Part shown: piece by piece, positions 1-12,700 of the stretch
Numbering within the stretch: position 1 is the stretch's first letter
How the letters are laid out: each line of letters begins with the position of its first letter
NCBI GenBank assembly: GCA_036417435.1
Contig: CM070913.1
Coordinates: 4,020,680-4,084,679, forward strand
DNA: 64,000 bases
Source: Inia geoffrensis
Taxonomy: Eukaryota > Chordata > Mammalia > Artiodactyla > Iniidae
Reading direction: 5' to 3'
Program-made: the position numbers and the translations under genes
The notes under the pieces: model-generated
Told to the model about the DNA's origin: nothing
Database searches by the model: none
What the model saw: only the letters and a program-made list of their open reading frames with translations

Positions 1-3000
1 TAACAAAAAGCATCTAATTGTATTAATTCTAACAGGTTACTGGCACTCACACTTCACCGGTATATTTAGTTGGCTGTACTTCACTTCATTTTGACAAGCA
101 AAGCTCCTCTTGTCAAATTTTGCTCTGAAACACTTCAGGGCTTTAACTCTGCATCCCATCTTCGCAGGGGAAAAGAAAGAGCTAAAAGAGGCCAATCGTT
201 TAGAATCTGCCCGAAGCACGCGCAGTCCCAGCAGCTCAGAGGCTGCGGGGCGAGCCCAGCCTGGGCCGCGCGCCGGGCCCCCCACCAAGGGCTCGCGGCT
301 CGGTGCATGAGCGCCAGGCCTGGCGGACAGCGCGGGATCGTCCCGCAGGAGGTCTGGTCTCATCTAAGCCCTGCTTGGTGTGCTCCCCCCAGCTTCCCTC
401 ACATAAAGTTCCGTATGAGGACAACTTTGCACTTCCTGAAGAACAGGGATCTGTGATGAACCATTTACTTCGTACATGTTGTTTTAAAAACGCTCATGTA
501 AATATTTTAAAATCTTAATTAAGGGAAAATCTAAAAGCAAGTATGTGAAGAGAAGTACAAAATCCACTTTTTCCTCAAGTACTGAGATCTCTCAAAGGGC
601 AAAAGCACGAATGACATCAAATGCTCTTGGGAATGTTTCCATCCATCGACTTGGAAGATGCAGGATCACGACGACTTAGTAAAACTCATCTCAGCTTCTG
701 ACCCGTGGAAGTGAGGCAGACGAGAGAGAAACAGATGAAATGGAAACAGAGCAAGCCCAGGCCAAGAACGGCCAGAGGGGACACGGCCTCGTCCCAGCCC
801 TGGTCCCAACACTTTCTTCTCACCATTCTGTTACTTTGCCTGCAGAGCGAGGGAACCTGACGCAGCGAGGGCCGCGCGCAGAGCACGAGTGAGCTGCTCG
901 AAGCGACTGACAGCACCGCCTATGAAGAGGACACGCCTCCGAGGACCGCGTGCGTGAATTCTAAGCTCTGGTCTCAGGCAACACGCTTCAGGTAGGGTAG
1001 AAATGATACCACCTGAAGGGTCTTTAGACGGACACCAATGTACTTCTCTCTTGGCCAGAAGAACAAACGTCCTGGTCATTCCCCTTAATATGCTATGTTC
1101 TCACGAAATAAAACTGAAAGCACTACTGGGCCTACTAAACTTAACTTTCTCCGACGACGCTCCCATAATGTGGAAAAGGGGACCAGGAGGCAGCCATGCA
1201 CACACCCACGTGGTCGACCCTCATCTAGACTTCGTGCTTCAGGGGGACCACCAGAGTCTATTGTCCCCTCGGCGGCAGCACAGGGGACGCTCTCCTGGGG
1301 CCCACAGAGCACCGCGTTCCACAGGAAGCGCCCCGGTGGCCGGGCCTTGGGCAGCCGTCTGCCCCCGATGGTCCCCGCGTGCTTGGCACCCACCTGCCCG
1401 CCACGGGCCGGCCCAGCAGTCTGTGGAACAGGCCCTCTGGGAAGTGAGAGCCAGGCTAGGGCGTGCCTCTACCTCACTGGCAGCATACTAACGTGCTGTT
1501 TCTACGCATGCGTCATCTTCAATCTCAAGTATTTCTCCTGAAGCCCAGTGTGCGGTACCTCAAAACACCTGGAGTCCACGACAGTGACTGCGGGTCTGCC
1601 CACCTCCTGACACCCAGATGGCACGGCACGGCGCTAAGACACGCTGATTTTGGGAGCCTGTTCCCCACAGTGACCCTGACGGCCCACCGGGAGCGCCCGC
1701 CCCGCCTCAGGCTCGGGTACAGTCCCGGGAAGAGAACCGGCCTCACACGGGTGTCGAGGCTGACCGGGCTGCACAGAAACAGGACCACAGGGCGAGCCCG
1801 GCCAAGCAAAATGGCCGAAGACAAAAGGAGAAGATTCAGGTGGTCGTGAAAACAAACCATTAAACCTCAGCAGATACGTATTGCTCCTAAAACACGCAGT
1901 AAGAACACCCAGTACCCGAGAAACGCATGCCCTGGCCTCGCATCAGCTCAGGTTACCCCACATGCGGGGGGAGGAGGGCAAGCGGGCGTCAACCCCGACC
2001 CCCAACCCGTGACCATCCGTGTCCCGCTGGGCCGGCCTTTCCCACAGCCCGCTTCCATCCCAGGGGAGAAGGAGCCTGGACGTCGTGACCACCGTTGAAG
2101 AAACTCCACAACTGGCCAAACTAGTTCATGCCATCAAAGGCAGTAACTTTAAGTCTTCCACCAAATTTGAGGTTTTCAGCCATTATCTCCCCAAGTATTT
2201 TTTCTGCGCCGATCTCTCCCTCTTATCACCTCAGACGACACATTCAACTTCTGATTTGACCCCGGTGTCCCTGAGACTCTGACCCCACTGCCGGATCTGT
2301 TTTCCTGTTGTTCCTCAGGGTGATTCCTACAACCCTGTCTTCAAGTTCACTTAATCTTTCCTCGACACTCCCATCACCAGGGGTCCTCCTGGTGAATTTC
2401 AGGGCATCTGCCTGAGTGCGTCGTGTCTAGTCCTGATGTTTCCACGTGGTTCTTCTTCGTGGTCTGCACTCTCTTCAAGGCTGTGCCTCTCCCAGTGGCC
2501 ACGGCCACGCCCGCTGCTGTAGTGCTGGTCTGATGACCCCAACGCCTGGGCTATCCGGGTAGGCGCCTGCTGTCATTCTCTTGGGAATCGGCCGTTCCTG
2601 TGTTCGCGTGTTGAGTAACTGTTAAGTCGTGAGCTGGACACCCTGTATATCATGTCCTGGTAGACGCTCTGGAGGACAGGGTTTCGTGTTTTAGCAGGTG
2701 ACCAGCCCAGTCAGGCTAAGATGGAAAGTTCTGTCCTGCCGGCCGTGGACTGCAATGAGTTTCACGCCTCTGCAGTGCCGTCCGCCCCACACCCAGCACG
2801 ACTGGGATCGACTTCTAACAAATAGTCCAAGACAAAAAAAGCGGGAGGAGCAGAAGTGGAGCTGGAAGCCAAGGCAGCACACGGGACACGCGCACGCACA
2901 CGCCGGCACACGCGGGCCACCGCAGAGCGAGAGTAGCGCGGGAAGGTGGCAGAGGAGGGAGGTGTGCCGTGCGCTCAGCGCGCCTGCAGGCATGAGATGC

Positions 3001-6000
3001 AGCCGCGTCAAGCACACCAGAGGAAGAGTCCAACCCTGCACTGGCCGGGTGGGGGGGGCACACAGGCGCCGTCCACACGCACCCGCATCTGCTCCCCCGA
3101 TGCGTGCGCCGCCTGTGCATCGTGCTAACTGTGCACCTCCAGCTGAGCAGATGCCGCATGGCAGGCGCTGTGAGAACTTTCCAGGCTTTTCTTGTGCATC
3201 TGCTAGTAACAAAAACACGTGCTGACGGAACTGATCACCAGCAAAAACACGCTGTGAGATGATGCCACTGACTCTGGGAAAGGACAGCTTTATGGCAACC
3301 ACACAGAATGCAAGGCCACATCAATCCTAGGAATCATCATAATTTGCGCAAAGAATCACAAATGCGCTAACGGCCCTGACTTTCTAACACAAACTCAAAA
3401 CGCTGCTGGACCATGCCTGCTCCAGCCTCCCAACTCCCTGAATCTGGGTCTTCAAGTGGCTTCTGGGATCACCTGGCTTCTTCTCAATGTTTTGAAGCTC
3501 GTGGAAAATGTGCCTATCTTATTCAGAACATGATCCTTACAAGACAGTGTTTGCCGCCAGCACAGAGCGGACTGGCCATCAGGGGCGGGATAAGCACTCT
3601 GCAGACCTCCCTGGGGAAACAGCCCCATGACACGCGCAGCAAAATGGACCACGGTAGTGAGGGCAGCAGGCCGAAACTGCCACCCACGTGTGCAACGGTG
3701 GCCTCTCGGGGTCAAGGGACCACCTTCGGACACGTTGGTTACTGCGTATCAAAGGCTTTAACCCAGCAGATAGCAAACCTGTGCCTCAGATCTCAATTTC
3801 TCCAACGTGTGAAACGTGTTAATGTCCAGAGGTGGGAAATGAGACAGGATTTCCTCGCTGTGCTGACAGAGGGTGCTCGCTGGTCCAAACAGACCTACGT
3901 ATCGACAGAAACAAAGCGTGCCCTCAAACTATCAAATAAAGTCAACAATCTCCTCCTTGATAGAGGCTGCCGCGGTGCTGAAAGGGAACTGCTGCCTGAA
4001 GTCCGCACGCAGGCTGCGCGCGTAGAGGGCACACCCTTACCGCTTCCGCCTGAAGCATGGGAGACGGGGAGGTGCTGAGCCTCCACTCAGCAAACAGCTT
4101 TTTCACGTGAACCAAAACACACAAGTACAACCATCTGGCATCGACAAGACAAAGACAGTGGTGATCACACCAGACGTGTGTGTACTTTTGCTTCTTTGAA
4201 AAAGGCAACGAGGAGGTTCTGCTCAGATTCTGAGTCTGCAAAGATGCTCATCTGAAACGCCAGCCTGCGCGTGGCGTGTTACAAGGACAAAGGCATTCCT
4301 AATCAGGTTTAGGTGCAGGCTGCGAGTACAGAACACCTTGGTGTTGGTGAGATGTGCCTTTTGGTGAGAGGAGCTGACCCTGGAAATGAAGGGTTCCGGG
4401 CGGCTGGGGGCTGGGAGAGGCGTCTGTGCTTGGGACGCCCTGGCTGTGGAGCCCCCAGACATGGTCCTCAAAGTGTAGAGCAGACAAGCACCTGTCGCTG
4501 CCAGTCCGGGCCCATCTGAAGAGCCCCCTCTGGTGGAGTAAACTACAACTACAACAGGCTCAGAGCCACCGCCCAGATGAGCACACAGGCAGCACCCTCT
4601 TCAGTAGTCCTGTTTCCCTCAACTTTAAGGAGAGGGAACACCTCTCTGGCCTCAGCCGCCTGCTGTGGCCACACGGGGGCCTCCGCCCTTCGTGTGACCC
4701 TGGGGACCACAGCCTGGCCGTCTCTGGGCAGAGCTGCAGGTGGTGGACACGGTCTCTGCCCAGCTCTGTGCGGCCTCAAATCCTAAAGCCCCACACGGCC
4801 CCCACCCTGCCACGCAGGGAAGATGGAGAGTTGGGCGCCCACCCCCCGGTCATCTGGCGCCCAGCACTGACCGAGCGGTCTCTCTGGGGCCCAGATGTCA
4901 CTGGGAATCGAGCAGGACCTCCTGAGCACTGCTGGACACCAGCCCCTGGTCCCCTCATTTATAAAACGACAGAGTCATGTTCGCTGGAATCCCAAGTCCA
5001 GGATTTCTCTCTTCTTCAAAACCTTTCTTCCCGAAGAGCCAAAACTAAGGCTTTAAGGCTACTTTTCACTTCTGAAAGAAAAGCCAGGTTTCAGAGTGAT
5101 GGGAAGTGTATTTAACACTGTTATTTCACGTTAAGATTTTGACACCCTTTGACGTGCAACAAACAAGTAGCAAAATCGTCGCCACTGCTTGACAAACTGA
5201 ACCGTGTCTCTGCAGGCGCCCAGCAGCAAAGCCGCCCCGTCGACCTGGGAGGACTGGGGCAAGGGGGTGGGCAAGAGGAGAGAAGTGAGTGTCCAGCTGT
5301 CCCCTGCCAACCCCCAGCAGGGAGCGTCCCTCACGTAGAACAAGGAACATCCTTGATCAAGAAGACAGGCTTACGGCTAAAAAAATTCTTCTAGGAGAAA
5401 ACATTTTTATGAACAAACCCCAGCACTGTACTGGCTAAATGCTCAAAAAGGCAGAAAACGAACGGCAAACAGAGAAATTCGGCACATCTGAAAGCAGGTT
5501 TAAGCACCACGGGATGAATTATCGTTTGAAGATGACGGTCTGAGCTGCTGGTAGGGTTCTATGCTGAATATAACAGTCTTCTGCTACGCTGGAAGCTGAA
5601 ATGCATCTCTGTCCTCTGGGCTCTCCCTGGCGTCCGCGATAGTCCGAGGACGACTTCTGTCTGCGCAGTACGAGTGGCTGAGTGGCTGCGGGAGCTGTCT
5701 GTCTCTAAGACGCAGATCCGAGGGCCGGAGGAGTGTCGGTCCTGATCCGGGCCCAGCTCTGTTTAGTGGGACATGAGGTGTGGTGTCCACAACGGTGCCT
5801 GTGTAGAACAGCAGCCCCAGAGCCATGCTGCCCAAGCCACCTTCCACAGGCTGGGGCCTTCTCTGAGGGGCCTGACCTAGGATGGACTAGGGGCACACAG
5901 GCCCTGGGGCAGGCACGGGACACAGGACAAGAGGGACAAAGGGCAGGCTGGCGGGCACTCCCACTGCTTCCCTCGTGGGACAGAGACAAACAGCTGACTT

Positions 6001-6544
6001 GCAAAATTATCTATAGTTTAGTTTTGTTCTGGTCCTAAGAAGAATTCCCTCTGTATTTAATTTTCACTTCAAAAGGGATTCTGGGTCCTATTATCATTAT
6101 TCCCACAATTAAGCATTTGGAAGAAAAACACCACTTCTACCCACGTTGCCTGAAACCTGTTAGTGGTGTAACAGCCAATTCCCAGTCACGATCTGGGTGT
6201 GTTTCAAAACCTACGTGCAACCTGAGAGGGCAGAGGGTGTCTCGATCTGGGCCCTGATGACGCGGGGGCCGCCCGGGCACTGAAGGCTGCTTGGCGGTTC
6301 CCCTGGTGCCCACCCACTCGATGCCAGGAGCCCCCTTATTAGTGACAACGCCAGACACCGCCGTGGGCCCCGGGGTGGAAGGGGGAGGTCAGGCCCGTCG
6401 GTGCAGAAACCTGCCTTCTATGTTGCCAATACACCAACTGGTCACTTCCTGCTGTCGTCACCTCCTCTCCCACACGTCCCTGGAGACCAGAAAGCCAGGT
6501 GAGGCCACGCGCGAGGCGTGTGCTGCGGCCGGGCCGGGGCTCAC
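1..6544 (-). other. CTDP1: CTDP1 intron 11 (partial)
   Basis: Non-coding sequence downstream of exon 11. No segment encodes the acidic FCP1 C-terminus, so the last exon must lie further left. It contains an antisense LINE-1 fragment at about 2100-2700 and short CA repeats near 2880-2925. A GC-rich patch at 230-350 falls in a 108-codon minus-strand open frame (37-363) that I do not recognise. The rest shows only old unassignable sequence. Confidence 0.8.
2100..2700 (-). repeat. Old LINE-1 (L1ME/HAL1-like) fragment, antisense
   Basis: The T-rich text with phrases typical of the reverse complement of old L1 5'/ORF1 regions resembles L1ME/HAL1 as I remember it. It is highly diverged with no open frame. 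Boundaries are approximate. Confidence 0.45.
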
Positions 6545-6707
6545 CTCTTTATCCATACTCTCTAAGTCCTCCTTACACAGCGTGTACAGTGGCATGGTCT
6601 CCGACATGCTGGGCTGCCGCTTCCTTCTAGAAGGACCAGGCTGCTCTCCATCTTGATTAGCTGGCAAGTCTTCACCAAACATCTGCTGGTGATGTGGCTG
6701 AACCGCT
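6545..6707 (-). CDS. CTDP1: CTDP1 exon 11, residues 785-839
   Basis: The 163-nt exon encodes AVQPHHQQMFGEDLPANQDG, then EQPGPSRRKRQPSMSETMPL and YTLCKEDLESMDKE, very close to the human C-terminal region. It ends in phase 0 at a GTGAGC donor. PSRRKRQPS is a basic, likely nuclear-targeting segment. Intron 10 before it is over 6 kb. The following acidic exon is not in the window. Confidence 0.95.
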
Positions 6708-9700
6708 CTGAAAGGAATTTCACAGGCCCCATATGAGGAAAGTTGGTCTGAAGTCACCTTTCCAGCCCTGAATCAGATTCCCGATTCTCGGGATAGGTGA
6801 AGACACAAACACACACACAGACACACAGGATATCTCAGCTGTGGAAACACACGCTGTCTCGTGGACGGTACCTACTCAGGCTTGATATGGGTTTGTTTAT
6901 GAAACCAAATCCCTGAGTCCAGCCAGGCTGTGGGCCGGTCAGGCTCGCCCTTCTTCGGGCTAAAAGTGAACACTTAGCTCCTCCCATCAACAAACCGCAC
7001 TGTCCAGAGCATCCGCCTGGCGGGACTCGTTTGAGAACAAAGGACAAAGGTGCAGAGAGATGGTGAGCACTTGCTCAGAAACCAGCCGGAGTGCTATTTA
7101 TCCTCAAAGTAAGGTCAAGCAGCTGTAAGATTGCAAGAAACAAACCATTTCTATATCATCCAGGCTACAAAAGTAGAAATAACATGACAGTGAATTTAAG
7201 ACACAGAGTGCCCTGGGTTGTAGTGAAAGTCCGTCCGTCCACAGAGGACGGGAACATTCAGGGTCATGCGTGTGGTTTTATTAAACTATTAAATATCAAC
7301 ACTGCATGAGGAACCAATATTCTGTTCCCAGAACGCTTCTGTCCTGGAGCCGAGCCCCAGGCTGGTGTGACAGTGAGTGTCCTCTGAGCTGCCCTCTCCG
7401 TTCCACCTGGAACAGACCCCAGAGCGCCCCTGTCCCCCGCACACGCTCTCATCCCGTGTCAGGTCCCCGACACGGGTCAGTGCCCGTGACGGCCTCAGAA
7501 CTTAAGGGGCTTCGTGAAGCGGGCGGCCGTGCCTTTCTCTGGAGCTGGCCGTGGGCACCTCACGGCCACCAGGGAACTGAAGGCGACGTGGCAAAACCTT
7601 GTTACTCTGAAGAAAAATGGTGGTAATAACAAGTCTGACTCACAAAACTGAAAGGAAGCAACGGTACTGGGTTAACCACATACTACGTGACGTGGCTAAG
7701 ATCTCTGCCCCGGGAACGTGAAGGACCGTCTAGAAAGCGCTGCCCCTGCTTCTTCCGACGGCACGCTGTCCCCAGCCTCCCGACGGCCCGCCCGCCTTCC
7801 CCACCTCCACGTCTTCACGCGGCTCAAGAGCTTCCTGTCCTGTCTCCTGACCTGGGCAGCAGGCTGCACCTCAGCCCACACCCACTTACCATCACCCCAC
7901 CACCCCAGAGCTCCTCTCACGAATATGGAAAACGGCCGAAGTACCTTTTTACTAGCACAGCCTCCCTTCGGACCCAGAATGGGGAAGGTGAGAACACGTG
8001 CACCCCCTACGGAAGGCTCGCGGGCCCAGGGGCCGACTGGTCCTCAAGGCAGGGGGGTGTGGGCTCAGCCTGAGCTGCGCACAAGCACCTGAAAAGGCAG
8101 GGTGTTCTTCCACGTGGAAGATGCTGAAAATCGGCCCCACGTTGGAGGCTCCTGAGAACTCCCTCAGGGCATTCGCAAGATCCTCCCTCTTCTAGAGACA
8201 CACCGGGGCGAGGCCAGAACTCCCTCCGGCGTCCCCGCCAGACGGCAGGTCACACCAGGCGGACCAGGAGGCAGGTGGGAACCCCGACTTCCGCTAAGCC
8301 AGAGAGATTTGCAGAAATGCAGACGAGCTGCCCTTCTCATTACATTTCCTTTGGATTTGGAGAAGAGCTATTCTTCGTTAAAAGTGTTAACGAGCAGTGG
8401 TTTATTGCTCCTTTGAGATGAGTGAGAAGCAAGTACTTTAAAGGCGCCTCGGAATGCTTTCTAACCTGGTGAACACCAGGCTACGAAGCCCCCAGGACCG
8501 ACAACTGGAGGGCCAGCTCGCAGCCCCTCACCACCTGCTCGCACGTCCCCCCCCCCCCCCCCCCGCGACGGGAACGTCGCTGCGAGACGCCATCAAGCAG
8601 ATCCGCTGCGGCTTCTGAATCGGCTCTGCACGCACAGCCCGCGCCCCAGGCCCCACGGTGGCTTCTCTGGCGCTTCCCGCTGCTCATCCCGGGAACCGGC
8701 AACTGGACACGCCCAGGGACATGCCCGGCTCACGAGCAGCCGCAGCCCAGCCGCAGCCGCCAGCACAGGACCGGACAGCAACCCCGCCTGCTGCCTCCCC
8801 TCGCCCCACCGCGCGGGGGCGTCACGGAGCCGGTGGCAGAGTCGCTGGCAGAGCAGAGGTTTCTCACTTGGAAGAAACTCCTGGTCAGTTTTCTTTCTAT
8901 GGGTCATGCTTCCGCTGTCAAGTGTGTGGACTCTGCCTGGTCCGAGATCCTAGTTCTACATTTTCTAAGCAGGTCCGTGACGCGCTGCAGTGTCAGTGGA
9001 GCCCACCCACCTGCAAAAACCGGGAGGCATCAGACCGTCGTGGACCCCGCGCCAAAGCTGCCTGGCAGTAACAGTGACCCCCAGGCTGGCGTCAGCGGAG
9101 GCCGAGTGGGACCCTGGACTTTTTTTGCCCCGGTCAGGGGTGAGGAGGTGTCTTATATAAGTTCTGCTGCGGGAGCACAGCCTGCGAAAGCCAGCTAAAC
9201 AGAAGGTTTCAGCAAGGTCCAGACTCTCAGAAAAAAACCTGTCTCCAGGTTTCAACTGAAAACCACCTGTCACACCAAGAGCCAGGAAGATCTCCAACTG
9301 ACTGAAAAAAGACAATCAGGAGATGTCAACTGAGGTGACATAAATGACAGAACTGTCTGACAAAGATTCCAAAGTATCCTCAATAAAAAGAAATGCTTAA
9401 TTAAGCAATTACAAGCACACTTGAAACAAATGAAAGAAACAAAGAGCCTCAGGAACGAAACAGAAGATAAAAAGAACCAAATGGAAATTTTAGAAGTGAA
9501 AACAAACAAAAACGTGCATGTTAGGTGGGCTCAGTGTCGCGACGGAGGGGACAGAGGGAAGGAAATCTGAATCTGAAGACACCCTAGAAAGTCCTGCATG
9601 TGAACGGCAGGAGAGACGGAAGAGGAAACACGCACACAGCCTCCGCGTAAACGGCAGGAGAGACGGAGGAGGAAACACGCACACAGCCTCCGCGTAAACG

Positions 9701-12700
9701 GCAGGAGAGAGACGGAGGAGGAAACACGCACACAGCCTCCGTGTAAACGGCAGGAGAGACGGAGGAGGAAACACGCACACAGCCTCCGCGTAAACGGCAG
9801 GAGAGACGGAGGAGGAAGCACGCACACAGCCTCAGGCCCACGTGACGACGGTGAGAGCCCACAGCCATGTCACTGCTGGTGCCCCAGAAGGAGAAACACG
9901 CAGAGCTGGAAAAGCACTTGAAGAATAGCGGCCGGAAACAAATGCCCCAAATTTGGCAAAAATGACGTGAAACTTTCGGATTTGAGACTCTTCAGTGAAT
10001 CCACAACAGGATAAACGCCCACATCCATTATTAAGACACATCACCATCAAATTTGCAATTCAAGACAAGGAAAAAAAAATCTTGAAGGCAGTGAGAGAAA
10101 TGCTACTCCAGTTACAAGGGAAATACGACTCAATAACAGGCCAAAGAAGAAAAACTGCGTGAGCTTGAGGTCAACACAGATAAAGCGATGAAGAAATTCA
10201 ACCCCCATTCACGGTGAAACACAGGGAAGACAGGAACCCAAGGAGGAGCAGCTACAGAAACTCGCAGCCGACACCACATGTGATGGTGAGAGGCTCAACG
10301 TTTTCACCCTCAGACTAAGAAAAAGGCAAAAATGCCCACCAACCACTGGAAGAGACAGAGAACCCAGGAACGGACCCACAGGAATACGGTCCCCTGAGTC
10401 CAACAAAGGTGCAGAACAAGCCCACGGAGGAAAGAGGGCCTTGCCCACAAACGGCCCCACCCTCCAACCTCTCACGTTAGGCCAAAACTCACTCGAAATG
10501 GACCACGGACTTAAATACAATACGTGAAACTCCCAGGATCCAGGCCAGACAGGGTCCACAGACCTGACACCGAAGCATGACTAACGAAAGACAACCAGTC
10601 AGGGAACCTCCCCCAAACGGGAAACGTCTGTTCTGCCAACGACTCTGTTAGGAGGGTGGAAGGCATCCCCAGAGCACGAGAAGCTTCCACAAGGCTCGCA
10701 ACTACGCAGGACAAGGACCTGAGACACCCTAAGGGCCTCGAATGCATGGGCAGGCGACGGGACATCTCGCCGAGGAGACTCCACAGGGGCAAAGGGCCGA
10801 AAGAAAAGGGTGAACACAAAACCACACGTCCCACACTCTCAGGGCGGCTCAAGTGGAAACGGGGGCACCAGATGCAGGAAACAATGTCCCCCACCCGCTG
10901 GTGGGGACATAAAAGGTACCACCACTGCAGAAAAAACTGGACGGCTTCTTGTAAAACTAAACACACTCACTGTACAACTCAGCAGTCCCACTCCTGGGCG
11001 CCGATTCAGGAGAAACAGAGACGTACACAGACGTTTACAACAGCAGCGACCGTATCAGTAACATTCCAGAGCTACACACCCCAGGTGACGTTCGGCAGGT
11101 GAAAGCCACAGAAGCCGCGGTACCTCTTTCCACGAAACACTCCTCAGCAGCGGACACAGCCACATCGGGGCAGAATCTCCAGGGAACTGTGCTGAGTGGA
11201 GCTGCACACCGTGTGATTCCACTTACTCCATGTTTTCGGGACGACGGGAGTACAGGGACAGAGACAGACCAGTGGTGGCCGGGTTAGGCTTGAGGGTGGG
11301 GCCGGGGAGCCCTGGTGGGGATGGATGCTACGTCTGGACCAGGCCAGTGCTGGCGTCCCCGCTCGAGACTGGCTGCACCCTACAGCCAGTTCTGTGAGAT
11401 GACGCCAATGGGGGAAGCGGGTTAACGGTCCCTGGGATCTCTGTTATTTCTGACAACTTCCTGTGAGTCTACGATTGTCTCAAAATAAAACCTTTACTGA
11501 AGAAAACAAAATGTTCACAACTTACAGCACACTACAAACAAAGGGTAAATGAAAAGGAATTCAGAATTTCAGAGGCTGTCCGTGCAGGGATACATTTCGC
11601 TGCGTGATGCCGGGAAGCCCGGGGCCACTCGCGGCCCGCTGTCTCCGTGAGGGGTGCTGCCCGGCCCTGCACCTCTCACCCTCAGACACACCCCTGAGGT
11701 CGTCGCCTGTGGGAGGTCCAGTTTGGGCCTCACCGGAGACAGAGAGCGGCCGGCCGTGCGCCTTGAGACAGATCAAGGAGGAAGGAGAGGGAGGGGCCCG
11801 TCCTGCTGGGCGGGACACGAATTCCAACAAATCTTTGGCAAAGTAACAAACAACTGTCCCCATCTGTTGAAGTCAAGGACATCCACGACCTTTAACCTAG
11901 TGACCCTGCTTCTGGAAAGTAACTCCATGGGAGTATAGGCAGCACCGAGATCACAATGCACCTTCTCAAGGAATTAAATATCATGTTGTCGGAAGAAAAT
12001 CAGAGCTTAATCAGCGACGATGCTTTTAGAACAAAATGATCCACCAACCAATAGCCCAACTGAAACTGGCCTAAACCCGGGCGTCTGTCCACATCTGGAG
12101 CCCAGCCGCAGGGTCAACGGACACCCCGCTGGCCTCCAGGGGCCCCTCGGCCACATCCACTCTGCTGGCGTCAACCGGGCTCACGTCGGCCCCTGCGGCC
12201 TGTTGCCTAGGCCAGAAGGTAGGGAATCGGGTGAGTCCCTGCCCACTGTAACGAGCACTCTGGTGGAGCCATGCGGTCAGCGCAGGCCTGCCAGGCCACC
12301 AGGGCAGAAGAAATCCACTGCCACACGTGGGCCGCTAACAGCAAAGGTGGCTCTCAGGATGGGCTCGGGACTCCAGAAAGGAGGGGACCCGGAAGCAAGA
12401 CCACGTGCGTTTAGCAGAAGCACAAGCGTTTCAAAGCAGTGGCCACTCCTCAAAAACAAAGCAAAGCTCCAGGCCCCTCATTTACGCCTCAGAGTGCTAA
12501 GGTGTTTACAGGGTGCCCTGTAAGGTCCCCAACTCAGCTGATTTCCAGTCAGCAGGCAGAAAGGAAACAGACACCCGTGGAGACACGTGTGGAAACCACT
12601 GGCCACGTTCCCTCGGGCAGTGCCTTCCTCCCCGACCTGGGTCTCTATGTTCCTATTTACCAACTGCCACGGCCACCAGTGTGACCTGTGACCTGAGGGC

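Noticed and set aside
9490..9868. Overlapping minus-strand frames of the type RLCACFLLRLS
   Set aside because: Translations of the 47-bp minisatellite.
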